Shown one piece after another: positions 17,464 through 25,613 of a DNA stretch of 64,000 nt. This DNA comes from Deltaproteobacteria bacterium. Lineage in GTDB: Bacteria; Desulfobacterota; GWC2-55-46. The notes below the pieces were generated by a model. It saw nothing but the letters and a program-made list of their open reading frames with translations. It ran no database searches and was not told the DNA's origin. Each line of letters begins with the position of its first letter. The first letter of the stretch is position 1. A program made the position numbers and the translations under genes. The stretch is from positions 62,001 through 126,000 of the forward strand of contig JABTVA010000005.1 of the NCBI GenBank assembly GCA_015075075.1. The letters run 5' to 3'.

Positions 17464-18724
17464 CTACCTGCTCATGGAATCGAGGAAGGCCTTGTTGCTG
17501 GGCGTGCTCTGGATCTTATCGAGCAGGAACTCCATCGACTCTATGGGGTTAAGCGGCTGGAGCACCTTCCGGAGTATCCATATCCTGTTGAGCGCCTCTT
17601 TAGTAAGGAGGAGGTCCTCCTTCCTCGTGCCCGACTTGTTGAGGTCTATGGCAGGGAAGATCCTCCTCTCGGCGAGCTTCCTGTCGAGGACTATTTCCAT
17701 GTTGCCGGTGCCCTTGAACTCCTCGAAGATGACCTCGTCCATGCGGCTTCCGGTGTCTATGAGGGCCGTCGCTATGATGGTGAGGCTTCCGCCCTCCTCG
17801 ATGTTCCTCGCCGCGCCGAAGAACCTCTTGGGCTTGTGGAGCGCGTTCGAGTCGACGCCGCCCGAGAGGACCTTGCCGCTCGGCGGCACTACCGCGTTAT
17901 AGGCCCTCGCGAGCCTGGTTATGGAGTCGAGGAGTATCACCACGTCCTTCTGGTGCTCGACGAGCCTCTTCGCCTTCTCTATTATCATCTCCGCCACCTG
18001 GACGTGCCTCTGCGCGGGCTCGTCGAAGGTCGAGCTTATGACCTCGCCGTTCACGGAGCGCTGCATGTCGGTCACCTCTTCGGGCCGCTCGTCTATGAGT
18101 AGTACGAGGAGGACGACTTCCGGGTGGTTCGTGGTGATGGAGTTGGCTATCTTCTGGAGGAGGATGGTCTTGCCGGCCCTCGGGGGGGAGACTATGAGGC
18201 CCCTCTGCCCCTTGCCGATTGGGGTGAAGAGGTCCATTATCCTCATCGATATGTCGCTCGGGGCGCCCTTTGCCTCGCTCTTCAATTCCAGGTGTATCTT
18301 CTCCTGGGGATAGAGCGGGGTGAGGTTGTCGAAGAGGATCTTGTCCCTTGCGACCTCGGGGTCCTCGTAGTTCACCTTCTCGACCTTGAGGAGCGCGAAG
18401 TACCTTTCGCCCTCCTTGGGCGGCCTTATCTGGCCCGAGACTATGTCGCCGGTCCGGAGGTTGAACCTCCTTATCTGCGACGGAGACACGTATATGTCGT
18501 CAGGCCCGGGCAGGTAATTGTAGTCCGGCGCGCGGAGGAAGCCGAAGCCGTCCGGGAGCGTTTCCAGCACGCCCTCTCCGTAAATCATCCCGTTCTGCTC
18601 GCTCTGCGACTGGAGGAGCGCGAAGATGAGGTCCTGCTTTCTCATGCTGGACGCGGATTCTATGTTATATTTTTTCGCGAGCGATGTGAGCTCGTTGATC
18701 TTTTCCTGAATTCCTGAGGTTCAT
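17464..18724 (-). CDS. rho: Transcription termination factor Rho, N-terminus frameshifted
   Basis: Rho is the hexameric RNA helicase that ends untranslated transcripts. From an internal Met at 18645 the frame is open for 393 residues: the CSD RNA-binding domain ([17 protein letters not shown]), Walker A SPPRAGKT, and the Q and R loops ([28 protein letters not shown]). Upstream in the same frame the DNA encodes [20 protein letters not shown], the normal Rho N-terminal helices. The expected ATGAACCTCAGG start at 18724 (with AGGAAG upstream) is one frame off. Adding two bases around 18706-18712 gives a 420-residue Rho. The complete gene is therefore called with a sequence break rather than a truncated protein. 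Confidence 0.93.
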
Positions 18725-18898
18725 GTACTTCCTGTGAAGGGTGTTGTGAAGATGAAATAGGGGTAGCGGTCTTACTCCAGGCCTTTTGCGATTTTGAAGC
18801 GGGTCATGTAATGGGTTTGTTTTCCTCTGGGCTTAAATCTTTCGGATTGTAGCTTTGAGGGCAGCAGCAATATTGAACTATATTTGAAAGGTATCTCA

Positions 18899-18927
18899 AC
18901 TTTAACACGGCTGAAATGGGCTGTCAA
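18899..18927 (-). promoter_or_regulatory. Sigma-70-type promoter for rho
   Basis: TTGACA (18927-18922), a 17-bp spacer and TAAAGT (18904-18899) on the minus strand. The -35 box overlaps the coaE stop codon. The transcript would carry a leader of about 165 nt before the rho ATG, which suits the autogenous control known for rho elsewhere. Confidence 0.65.
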
Positions 18928-19535
18928 GTGCCTTTTTTTCCGGTTTTAAGGGCGCTTGCGAGCTCCCCGAAGAGCTCCCGCGCCCTGGAGAGGGTCTCCT
19001 CTATCGCTCCGTTATTATCTATCACGTAGTCCGCGTACTTAAGCTTCTCGGTTACGGGCATCTGGGAGGCGAGCCTCCTGAGCGCTTCCTCCCTTGACGT
19101 GCCGTTCCTTTTAGCGAGCCTCTCCAGCTGCTTCTCCTCGTCGGCATAGACTACTATTATCCTGTCCACCGCGTCTTTCAGGGGCCCTTCGAGGAGGAGC
19201 GGCACGTCGATGACGACGAGTTCGTCCTTCCCTGCCCTGGCTATCTCCTCCCGTATCCTCGCCCGTATCCTCGGATGGGTTATCCCGTTAAGCTTCGCGA
19301 GAGCCTCTTTATCGGAGAAGACCCTTTCCGCGAGCGCCTTCCTGTCGATGGTGCCGTCGGGGTTAAGGACCGGGCTTCCGAACTCCGCTACTATTTCCCC
19401 GTAGGCCGGCTTTCCGGGTTCCACCACCTCGCGCGCTATCTCGTCCGCGTCTATTACCCTTGCCCCGAGCCGCTTGAACTCCGCCGAGACGAGGCTCTTG
19501 CCTGTGGCTATGCCGCCGGTCAGGCCTACTATCAT
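18924..19535 (-). CDS. coaE: Dephospho-CoA kinase
   Basis: CoaE phosphorylates the 3' ribose hydroxyl of dephospho-CoA, the last step of CoA synthesis. The 203 residues have the P-loop GLTGGIATGKS (residues 4-14), the DADEIAREVV segment, and the lid with LAKRNGTSREEALRRLASQMP. Its ATG overlaps the pgeF stop codon by four bases. The last codons lie inside the rho promoter. Confidence 0.96.
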   Translation of the reverse strand: MIVGLTGGIATGKSLVSAEFKRLGARVIDADEIAREVVEPGKPAYGEIVAEFGSPVLNPDGTIDRKALAERVFSDKEALAKLNGITHPRIRARIREEIARAGKDELVVIDVPLLLEGPLKDAVDRIIVVYADEEKQLERLAKRNGTSREEALRRLASQMPVTEKLKYADYVIDNNGAIEETLSRARELFGELASALKTGKKGT

Positions 19536-20314
19536 CGTCCTGCCGCCCAGTCGCGTACCCTCAGCATTATGAAGCTCAGCTGCCTGCCGGTCCTGCCCTG
19601 GTCACGCCTGTACGAGAAGAAGTCTGCGGAGCAGGCCGTGCACGGGGCCGAGCCGCTGATGTTGCGCTGGTCCACGCCGAGGCTAAGGAGCTGGCTTATG
19701 TTCTCGGCGCCGAGGTCGAGCCTCAGGCCGTCGTCGAGCGAGATGAAGGAATCGAGCGACCTGCCCTGTGTCCTGAATTCCTCGTAGACGTTCTCGCCGA
19801 CCGAATAGCAGCACGGCCCTATGGACGGCCCTATGGCGGCCTTGAGGTCGCGGGGCTTTGTGCCGAAGGCCTTCCCCATCTCCCTTACGGCATTTAGCGT
19901 GACCCCGAGCGCGGTCCCCCTCCATCCCGCGTGTACCGCGGAGACGGCACGGTTCACGGGGTCGAAGAGGAGCACCGGAAGGCAGTCGGCCGTGAGTATG
20001 CCTATGGCGGCCCCTTCCTCTGCCGTGATTATCGCGTCAGCTTCGGGCGGGGCAAGGGGGGCGTCGGGCCCCAGGCAAAATACCCCGCTCCCGTGCACCT
20101 GGTTTATCGTAAAAAGCGAGGCCGCGCCGAATGCGGCGAGCACCCGTTTCCTGTTCTCCGCGAGGTTATCCCTCTTATCGGCTTCCCTCTCGCCGAAGTT
20201 GAGGCTTTCATACGGGGGGGCGCTCACGCCCCCTTTCCTCGTAAGGAAGCCGTGGGCAACGCCTTTGTCGAATACGTGCGACGAGAGGTATGTTATGCCG
20301 TTAAGTGTCCGCAT
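19532..20314 (-). CDS. pgeF: Peptidoglycan editing factor (YfiH/laccase-domain family)
   Basis: Members of this family are copper/zinc-dependent hydrolases acting on nucleosides or on wrongly built UDP-MurNAc-L-Ser. The 260 residues carry QVHGSGVF, ADAIITAEEGAAIGILTADCLPVLLFD (His and Cys ligands) and AVHAGWRGTALGV. The end contains the NISGSAPCTACSADFFSYRRDQGRTGRQ motif region. It overlaps rluD by 22 bp and coaE by 4 bp, implying one transcript rluD-pgeF-coaE. Confidence 0.93.
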   Translation of the reverse strand: MRTLNGITYLSSHVFDKGVAHGFLTRKGGVSAPPYESLNFGEREADKRDNLAENRKRVLAAFGAASLFTINQVHGSGVFCLGPDAPLAPPEADAIITAEEGAAIGILTADCLPVLLFDPVNRAVSAVHAGWRGTALGVTLNAVREMGKAFGTKPRDLKAAIGPSIGPCCYSVGENVYEEFRTQGRSLDSFISLDDGLRLDLGAENISQLLSLGVDQRNISGSAPCTACSADFFSYRRDQGRTGRQLSFIMLRVRDWAAGR

Positions 20315-21285
20315 TCGGCTTCCGTTCCCTTTTCAAGCGCGTTAAGTAGCCTCTGCATGTCGGGCGGTATAGGCGCCCTGAACTCCATATGCTCGCCTGT
20401 TGCCGGGTGCTCTATGCCGAGCGACCACGCATGGAGCATCTGCCGTCTTATGCCCTTGAGGACGTCAGTAGCGGCCTTTGGGAGCGCGGGCGGGATAGCC
20501 CGTTTCCCGTAGACCTGGTCGCCTACCACGGGGTGGTGCACGGCGTTCAGGTGCACCCTTATCTGGTGCGTCCTCCCGGTCTCCAGCTTAAGCTCAAGGA
20601 GCGTCATGAGTGGGAACCTCTTGAGCACCCTGTACCGAGTGACCGCGCGCCTCTTTATCCTCGCCCTCGTGGAGATCTTTTTTCTCTGAACGGGATCCCT
20701 GCCAATCGCGAGGTCGATTGAGCCCTCGTCGTCCTTGAACGAGCCCCAGACGAGCGCGATGTACTTCCTCCTCGCGCTCCGCTCCTTAAGCTGCCTTGCA
20801 AGGGAAAGATAGCTACGGTCGTTTTTGGCTACCGCGAGCGAGCCGGTCGTGTCCCTGTCCAGCCTGTGCACTATTCCGGGGCGAAGCGGAGCGCCGGTCA
20901 GGGCAAGTCCGTTGGGGCCGCCGGTGTGGTGGAGGAGCGCGTTCACGAGCGTCCCGCTAATCCTCCCGGCGCCTGGGTGGACCGCCATGCCAGCGGGCTT
21001 GTTTACGACGATTACGTCCGTGTCCTCGTAGAGTATGTCGAGGGGCATGTCCTCGGGCTCCGGGTACTCCGGGGCCCGCTCTGGCAGGGAGACCTGTACT
21101 GAATCGTTCTCGCGGACCTTGTAGCCGGCCTTCACGGGCTTCCCGTTCACAAGGACCTTGCCTTCCTCCGAAAGTGCCTTCATGCGCGAACGGGTGACTT
21201 CGGGCATCACGGACGATAAAAAGACGTCGACCCTTTGCCGGGACTCCTCGGGCGTTACCGTGAAGGTGCTGATTTTTCCCATCAA
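20293..21285 (-). CDS. rluD: Ribosomal large subunit pseudouridine synthase, RluD type
   Basis: RluD makes pseudouridines in helix 69 of 23S rRNA. An S4 RNA-binding domain (about residues 16-80) is followed by the catalytic domain with PGIVHRLDRDTTG; the aspartate is the nucleophile. The conserved ETGRTHQIRVHL is also present. The 330 residues end in a short tail overlapping pgeF. Either of the two initial Met codons could be used. The family assignment is secure; the exact rRNA target is inferred. Confidence 0.93.
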   Translation of the reverse strand: MMGKISTFTVTPEESRQRVDVFLSSVMPEVTRSRMKALSEEGKVLVNGKPVKAGYKVRENDSVQVSLPERAPEYPEPEDMPLDILYEDTDVIVVNKPAGMAVHPGAGRISGTLVNALLHHTGGPNGLALTGAPLRPGIVHRLDRDTTGSLAVAKNDRSYLSLARQLKERSARRKYIALVWGSFKDDEGSIDLAIGRDPVQRKKISTRARIKRRAVTRYRVLKRFPLMTLLELKLETGRTHQIRVHLNAVHHPVVGDQVYGKRAIPPALPKAATDVLKGIRRQMLHAWSLGIEHPATGEHMEFRAPIPPDMQRLLNALEKGTEAECGHLTA

Positions 21286-21373
21286 AGAATAAGACCGCTG
21301 GAGAGAGTTTTACGGGCGGCTGCCGGTACCATGCGCAATGTCCGGTATGGGGCCTTGATGCAAGTGGGGAGGG

Positions 21374-21637
21374 CTACCAGATCCCGGACTCGATATTGCC
21401 GTTCCTTTTTATGAGGATGTCCACGATGGCCCGGTTGTACAGGCCGTTCTTCTTGTCGAGGTCCGGGGCCACCCTGCTCCTGTAGAGCTCGAGCCCTCGT
21501 TGATCTCCTTTCGAGGAGCTCGAAGATGTTGTCGTTCTTTATGCCTGGAGGATCTTTTCCTTGTTGTAGATGGCTATGTCGGAGACTATGGTCCTTGCGA
21601 GCCTTGCAGCCGCCTCGCGGTTGGTTATAAGGCTCAT
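21374..21637 (-). CDS. Conserved small protein coupled to the GntR gene, frameshifted
   Basis: ATG 21637 overlaps the gntR stop codon (ATGA), so translation is probably coupled. As written, the frame stops after 31 codons (KEKILQA). Restoring one G near 21542, one G near 21515 and one C near 21503 gives an uninterrupted 88-residue protein. It begins MSLITNREAAARLARTIVSD, continues IKNDNIFELLEREINEGLEL, and ends IVDILIKRNGNIESGIW at TAG. It looks soluble and helical. I recall similar small proteins in deltaproteobacteria but know no function. The three matching losses argue for sequence error, not decay. Confidence 0.6.
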
Positions 21638-22323
21638 GCCTGGACCCTCTTCTGGGTGATCTCGTTTACGAGCACGTCCCTGCCCCTCTCGGCGTTCGCC
21701 CTCACCAGAGACTCTATTAGCGAAGAGTCCTTTCGCCTGAACGCCTCTATTATGTCCTTGTGCTGCCGCACCGAGTCGGACATGCGGCCCGGGAGCGAGA
21801 GCGCGGTTATCCTGAACCTCTCGAACTGCCGGACGAGGTGGTGCACCGTGGCGCAGAGCTTTTCATTCCCGCAGGAGACGAGGAAGGTGTCGTGGAACTG
21901 GTTGTCGAGCCGGAAAAAATTCTTTACGTCGCCCCTCTCCGCGCATTTCTCCATCTTCGCGTTGAGTGTTTCGAGCTTCTCGATGTCCTTGTCCGAGAGC
22001 TTCACGCAGGCGGTCCTCGCGGCGTAGCCCTCGAGGAGGCCCTTTATCTCATAGAACTCGCTTACGTCCTTGTCGGTTATGGGGCTTACTACGGCGCCCT
22101 TCCTGGGCACGACCGAGATGAAGCCCTCGCTCTCGAGCTGCCGGAAGGCCTCGCGGATGGGTGTCCTCGATATGCCGAAGCTTGCGGCGATCTCCTGCTC
22201 CGGGACCCTTTCGCCGGGCTTGAGGCGGCCTGTGACGATGGAGTCCTTTATGAAGTCCACGATCCGTTCCCTCAGCGTGAGGGGCCTCTCCACCGGGTAA
22301 TCAAGCACCTTTATCTTTTCCAT
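21634..22323 (-). CDS. GntR family (FCD subfamily) transcriptional regulator
   Basis: The 229 residues from MEKIKVLDYP contain an N-terminal winged helix-turn-helix (GRLKPGERVPEQEIAASFGISRTPIREAFRQLESEGFISVVPRKG, residues about 35-80). An FCD ligand-binding domain follows, with metal-ligand-like residues in the region DNQFHDTFL and HKDIIEAF. The start at 22323 is used because an upstream extension to 22476 is unrelated sequence. FCD regulators usually bind small organic acids. The next gene is coupled by ATGA. A palindromic operator overlaps the likely promoter, which suggests autoregulation. The ligand is unknown. Confidence 0.88.
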   Translation of the reverse strand: MEKIKVLDYPVERPLTLRERIVDFIKDSIVTGRLKPGERVPEQEIAASFGISRTPIREAFRQLESEGFISVVPRKGAVVSPITDKDVSEFYEIKGLLEGYAARTACVKLSDKDIEKLETLNAKMEKCAERGDVKNFFRLDNQFHDTFLVSCGNEKLCATVHHLVRQFERFRITALSLPGRMSDSVRQHKDIIEAFRRKDSSLIESLVRANAERGRDVLVNEITQKRVQA

Positions 22324-22491
22324 TTCAGTCAATCGGGTTCTGGTGGGTAGATTCAGGGTTATCCTCCCTGCTCTCCGGGCGGGACTTTTTAAAGACGAAG
22401 CAGGCCCAATCGCCCGCTTTTTGCCGTGCGGGCCCCTTCCGGGAGTCCTTATGCCCAGCGCTTGCGGCAAGAACACAGTCCATTTTTATTA

Positions 22492-22521
22492 ATGTATACT
22501 GTATACATAGCGAAAAGTCAA
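22492..22521 (-). promoter_or_regulatory. Promoter with overlapping GntR-type operator
   Basis: On the minus strand TTGACT (22521-22516), a 17-bp spacer and TATACA (22498-22493) form a promoter. The perfect palindrome ATGTATAC-t-GTATACAT (22492-22508) covers the -10 box and half of the spacer. Its GTATAC core fits the operators bound by GntR/FCD proteins, and the regulator gene lies 170 bp downstream. Confidence 0.7.
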
Positions 22522-22558
22522 GCGTTTTCGGGGCTAAGGACAGCTGTTGATGGAAGGG

Positions 22559-22585
22559 GAACGGGGGCCGGAAAGACCCCCGTTC
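22559..22585 (-). terminator. GC hairpin after the secreted-protein gene
   Basis: The 9-bp stem GAACGGGGG/CCCCCGTTC lies 6 bp past the stop codon at 22591. No real T run follows (CCCCTTCC), so it may be a weak terminator or only a transcript-stabilising hairpin. Confidence 0.45.
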
Positions 22586-22590
22586 AACGA

Positions 22591-23187
22591 CTATCCTGCG
22601 GGCAGTGTCTTCGGGTCCTGATATACCATCAGGTGTGCGTAAGGCGACCCCTCGTACATGATAAAGGTGCCGAACCTGTTCGGGCTCTCGGGAAGCCCTG
22701 CCTTGTCGGCCTCGATAGGCCAGAGAAGCATCCAGTGCGGCGGCTCCTTGACCCTTGTCGCATCCTCTGCCGGACCCATAACTATCTGGCCGTCCCGTTC
22801 CCAGTGCCATCCGCCCTGGGCCATGTAGGCAATGCCTGGCCCGGTATTCAAGGGCTGCGGCTCGTTATTGAAAAACGACATGAACCATTCGGTCCCGGCC
22901 CTGTCCGCGCAGACCGGGTCGGGCGTCTCCTGGCCGCTCAAGTCCGCTATGCAGGTGAATTCGTTGGTGCCTTCCCGCACGGTCCGGAGCTTCTTGTCGG
23001 GGCCGGGCACGAGTACGGTGGCCTCCCCGGATATGTGCGGCGGGGCCGCGCTCTCGGCTATGCGTATAATCTCGTCGTCCGACATGCCATGTATCCCGCT
23101 CCCGGTCCCTCTGGTCTCTGCGGCAACGGCCGGGAGAGATACCGCGAAGGCAAGGAGCGCTGAAATGAAAGTGGTCCTTTTCTTCAT
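22591..23187 (-). CDS. Secreted protein of unknown function
   Basis: The 198 residues start MKKRTTFISALLAFAVSLPAVAAE, a clear signal peptide with cleavage after AVAA; the start is set by GAGGAGGGAAC directly upstream. The mature part is about 175 residues with no membrane segment. It has two cysteines (in FTCIADL and DPVCADR) and is rich in tryptophan and proline near WHWERDGQIVMGP and EPPHWMLLWPIE. The family is not recognised and no catalytic motif is evident. It stands alone between the gntR promoter and the divergent isomerase gene. Confidence 0.7.
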   Translation of the reverse strand: MKKRTTFISALLAFAVSLPAVAAETRGTGSGIHGMSDDEIIRIAESAAPPHISGEATVLVPGPDKKLRTVREGTNEFTCIADLSGQETPDPVCADRAGTEWFMSFFNNEPQPLNTGPGIAYMAQGGWHWERDGQIVMGPAEDATRVKEPPHWMLLWPIEADKAGLPESPNRFGTFIMYEGSPYAHLMVYQDPKTLPAG

Positions 23188-23349
23188 GTTCCCTCCTCTT
23201 TGTGTCTGGTTTTCGAAAATCGCATACCAGTTAAAGTATAGCACAGCCCTGGGGCCCTGACTTGACGGGCGTCCGGAATTGCTTGCGCCCGGCCCTCGTT
23301 TCAGGTTTAATATTTATTTTGAGCCTGTACGGAGAGGTGCATTGAGTTC

Positions 23350-24123
23350 ATGAGAAACAGGAAAACAGCGCAGGTACATGTGCCCTATCCGTATCTGCTC
23401 GAAAAGACCGGACGCCTGATAGAGCTTGGCATTAACCCCGAAATATTCATCGACGCCTTCTTCATCGATGCGGCCAGGTCAAAGGACCTTTACCGCATAC
23501 GCGACGCCTTCGCGGAAAAGGGGCTCACGATAACCGTCCACGGCCCGTACATGGACCTTAACCCAGGCAGCAGGGAAGAGAAGACGAGGCTAATGACCGT
23601 CGGCGTCTATGACAGGCTCTTCGGGGTGCTGGAGATACTGAAGCCCAGGACAGTGGTCCTCCATGCAGGCTACCACGAGCGCAAATACAAGGGGGATAAG
23701 GACCTCTGGCTCTCGCAGAGCCTCAAGACCTGGCCGGAATTCGTCGAAAGGGCCGGGCGGACAGGGACCGTTATCGCAGTGGAGAACATTTTCGAGAGGG
23801 AGCCTTCGACCTTGAGGCTCCTCATGGACGAGATAACCTCCCCTAACTTCGGGGTCTGCCTGGACGCCGGGCACATGAGGGTCTTCTCCGAGGTGGACAT
23901 CGAGGAATGGTTCGCCGCGCTCGGCCCGAGGGTCGCCGAGGTCCACCTGCACGACAACCACGGGAAGCACGACGACCACCTCCCCATAGGCGAGGGCTCG
24001 ATAGACTTCGGGAGGTTCATGGACCTCCTCTCGAAATATGCGAAAGACCCCGTCTACACGATCGAGCCGCACGGCGAAGATGCCATGCTCCGGGCCATCG
24101 AGGCGGTCAGGCGCTACCTTTAA
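23350..24123 (+). CDS. Sugar phosphate isomerase/epimerase-like TIM-barrel protein
   Basis: The 257 residues match the AP-endonuclease-2/xylose-isomerase-like fold. Metal-ligand signatures appear in the expected order: TVHGPYMDLN, VVLHAGYHE, IAVENIFE, CLDAGHM, EVHLHDNHGKHDDHLPIGEG and TIEPHG. The HDNHGKxDxHLPIGEGxIDF block is typical. The substrate cannot be told. The gene lies directly before the cobalamin riboswitch but outside its control. Confidence 0.85.
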   Translation: MRNRKTAQVHVPYPYLLEKTGRLIELGINPEIFIDAFFIDAARSKDLYRIRDAFAEKGLTITVHGPYMDLNPGSREEKTRLMTVGVYDRLFGVLEILKPRTVVLHAGYHERKYKGDKDLWLSQSLKTWPEFVERAGRTGTVIAVENIFEREPSTLRLLMDEITSPNFGVCLDAGHMRVFSEVDIEEWFAALGPRVAEVHLHDNHGKHDDHLPIGEGSIDFGRFMDLLSKYAKDPVYTIEPHGEDAMLRAIEAVRRYL

Positions 24124-24214
24124 TAGCTTTTCCCTTGACTGCCCCCCGGGCAACCTGTTAGCCTTACGCGAAACTCGACGCGCTGGTGCCCCGCGCAGGC
24201 TGATAAAGGATTTT

Positions 24215-24242
24215 GAGAGAACCTTTATAAAAAGGTTCTCTC
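24215..24242. repeat. Perfect hairpin, family E copy 2
   Basis: The 12-bp stem GAGAGAACCTTT-ataa-AAAGGTTCTCTC is similar to 7874-7900. Its right arm runs into the start of the riboswitch, so it could compete with riboswitch folding. Confidence 0.6.
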
Positions 24243-24412
24243 AAGAAACCTCAATCGGCCCGCAGCCGGGCCAATAGGGAATTCCCGTAAAACGGGAGCT
24301 GCCCCGCAACTGTGAGCGGCGACGAAACCTTGCGAACCCACTGGCCTTGGCCGGGAAGGGCAAGGGAGTAGAAAGACCCGCGAGCCAGGAGACCTGCCGG
24401 CGCTTTTTCGAA
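24234..24412 (+). promoter_or_regulatory. Cobalamin (AdoCbl) riboswitch
   Basis: The leader contains the conserved core elements in order: AATAGGGAA, GCCCCGCAACTGTGAGCGG (24300-24318), the CGAAACC and CCACTGG segments, GGGAAGG, and the B12 box GCCAGGAGACCTGCC (24384-24398). It lies upstream of cobO and the cobalamin genes, as expected for feedback control by adenosylcobalamin. CCTGCCG at the end of the B12 box can pair with CGGCAGG at 24433-24439, a possible switching helix. Confidence 0.95.
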
Positions 24413-24477
24413 GACCTTCCGAGGGAGAGGGTCGGCAGGCGCTGGAAGCATGATTGGGGCGCATGGCTTGCCCGTGA

Positions 24478-24507
24478 CCCGTCCTTCGGAAGAGAAGGCC
24501 GGGTTTT
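24478..24507 (+). terminator. Terminator in the riboswitch expression platform
   Basis: CCCGTCCTTC-ggaaga-GAAGGCCGGG with one internal mismatch is followed by TTTTCTCATTT. It is placed between riboswitch and cobO, so ligand-dependent transcription termination is likely. Confidence 0.6.
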
Positions 24508-24546
24508 CTCATTTCTGGCGTTTCGAGACTGTAAAAGGAGGTCCGC

Positions 24547-25074
24547 ATGGAACGGGGGCTTGTGCACATATACACCGGCGAAGGCAAGGGCAAGACTACC
24601 GCAGCGGTGGGGCTCGCGGCCAGGGCCGCCGGCCAGGGCATGAAGGTGCTCTTTATCCAGTTCTTCAAGGAGGAGAAGGCCTCGTCCGGCGAGAAAGAGA
24701 GCCTGAGGAGGCTCGGTATAGAGCTTGTCCGCTCCGATGTGCGTCATCCCATGTTCACGGGCGGCAAGACCGACCTCCAGGCGGTTAAGGCGTCGGTTCT
24801 GGGGACTTACGAGGCTGCAAAGGAAAGGCTATCGGAAGGCGGCTACGGCCTTGCGGTCTTCGACGAGATAATGTCGGCTGTGAACGGCGGCTGGATAAGC
24901 GCGGACGACGTACTCGGCTTTCTCGATTCAAGGCCTGCCTCCCTTGAAGTCGTCCTTACGGGCAGGAACGCGCCCCCGGAGCTTGTGAAGGCGGCGGACT
25001 ATGTAACCGAGATGCTGAAGATCAAGCACCCGTTCGACCACGGGAAGCAGGCGAGGAAGGGGATAGAGTTCTGA
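24547..25074 (+). CDS. cobO: Cob(I)alamin adenosyltransferase, CobA/CobO/BtuR type
   Basis: Transfers adenosyl from ATP to the cobalt of corrinoids. The 175 residues begin with an unusual-substrate P-loop YTGEGKGKTTAAVGLAARAAG and have VFDEIMSAVNGGWI and the LTGRNAPPELVKAADYVTEM motif. The usual N-terminal extension is missing, which is normal in many short homologues. AAAGGAGGT precedes the ATG. It is the first gene after the riboswitch and its stop codon overlaps the cobU start by one base. Confidence 0.95.
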   Translation: MERGLVHIYTGEGKGKTTAAVGLAARAAGQGMKVLFIQFFKEEKASSGEKESLRRLGIELVRSDVRHPMFTGGKTDLQAVKASVLGTYEAAKERLSEGGYGLAVFDEIMSAVNGGWISADDVLGFLDSRPASLEVVLTGRNAPPELVKAADYVTEMLKIKHPFDHGKQARKGIEF

Positions 25075-25592
25075 TGCCGGGAAGGTTCTCTTTCGTTATA
25101 GGCGGCGCGCGCTCCGGTAAGAGCGCGTTCGCGCTCGGCCTCGCCTCGAACCTGCCCGGGAGGAAGATATATATCGCCACAGCCGAGGCCCTCGACCCGG
25201 AGATGCATGAGAGGATACGGCAGCACAGGGAAGAGCGCGGCGCGGAGTGGGAGACTATCGAAGAGGGCAGTGAATTGGGCAAAAGGGTATCGTCGCTCGG
25301 CCCGGGGTGCGCAGTGGTAATAGACTGCCTTACGCTATGGATAACGAACCTCCTGAGCGCGGGTCTTTCGGACAGGGAGATATTGGACGTGGCAGGTGCG
25401 CTTGCAAGGGCGTGCAAAGAGTCCGCCTCAAGCGTGGTCGCCGTATCCAACGAGGTCGGCCTCGGCATAGTGCCGGAGAACGCGCTCGCAAGGAGGTTCA
25501 GGGACCTCTCGGGCGCGGTCAATAAGGAGATGGCTTCCTCTGCGGAAGAGGTATGGTTCCTGGCGGCGGGCCTGCCCCTTAAGATGAAATAA
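25074..25592 (+). CDS. cobU: Adenosylcobinamide kinase / GTP:cobinamide-phosphate guanylyltransferase
   Basis: CobU activates adenosylcobinamide to AdoCbi-GDP for nucleotide-loop assembly. The 172 residues have the P-loop FVIGGARSGKSAFA, the guanylylation region YIATAEALDPEMHERIRQHREER (His is the GMP acceptor in the family), VVIDCLTLWITNLL, and VSNEVGLGIVPENALARRFRD. The TGATG overlap with cobO indicates tight coupling. Confidence 0.95.
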   Translation: MPGRFSFVIGGARSGKSAFALGLASNLPGRKIYIATAEALDPEMHERIRQHREERGAEWETIEEGSELGKRVSSLGPGCAVVIDCLTLWITNLLSAGLSDREILDVAGALARACKESASSVVAVSNEVGLGIVPENALARRFRDLSGAVNKEMASSAEEVWFLAAGLPLKMK

Positions 25593-25613
25593 GGCACCCA
25601 TAAAAGAAAGCCT

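Noticed and set aside
21374..22323. Toxin-antitoxin pair (GntR gene and coupled small gene)
   Set aside because: The regulator has a full FCD ligand-binding domain and the corrected small protein shows no toxin motif.
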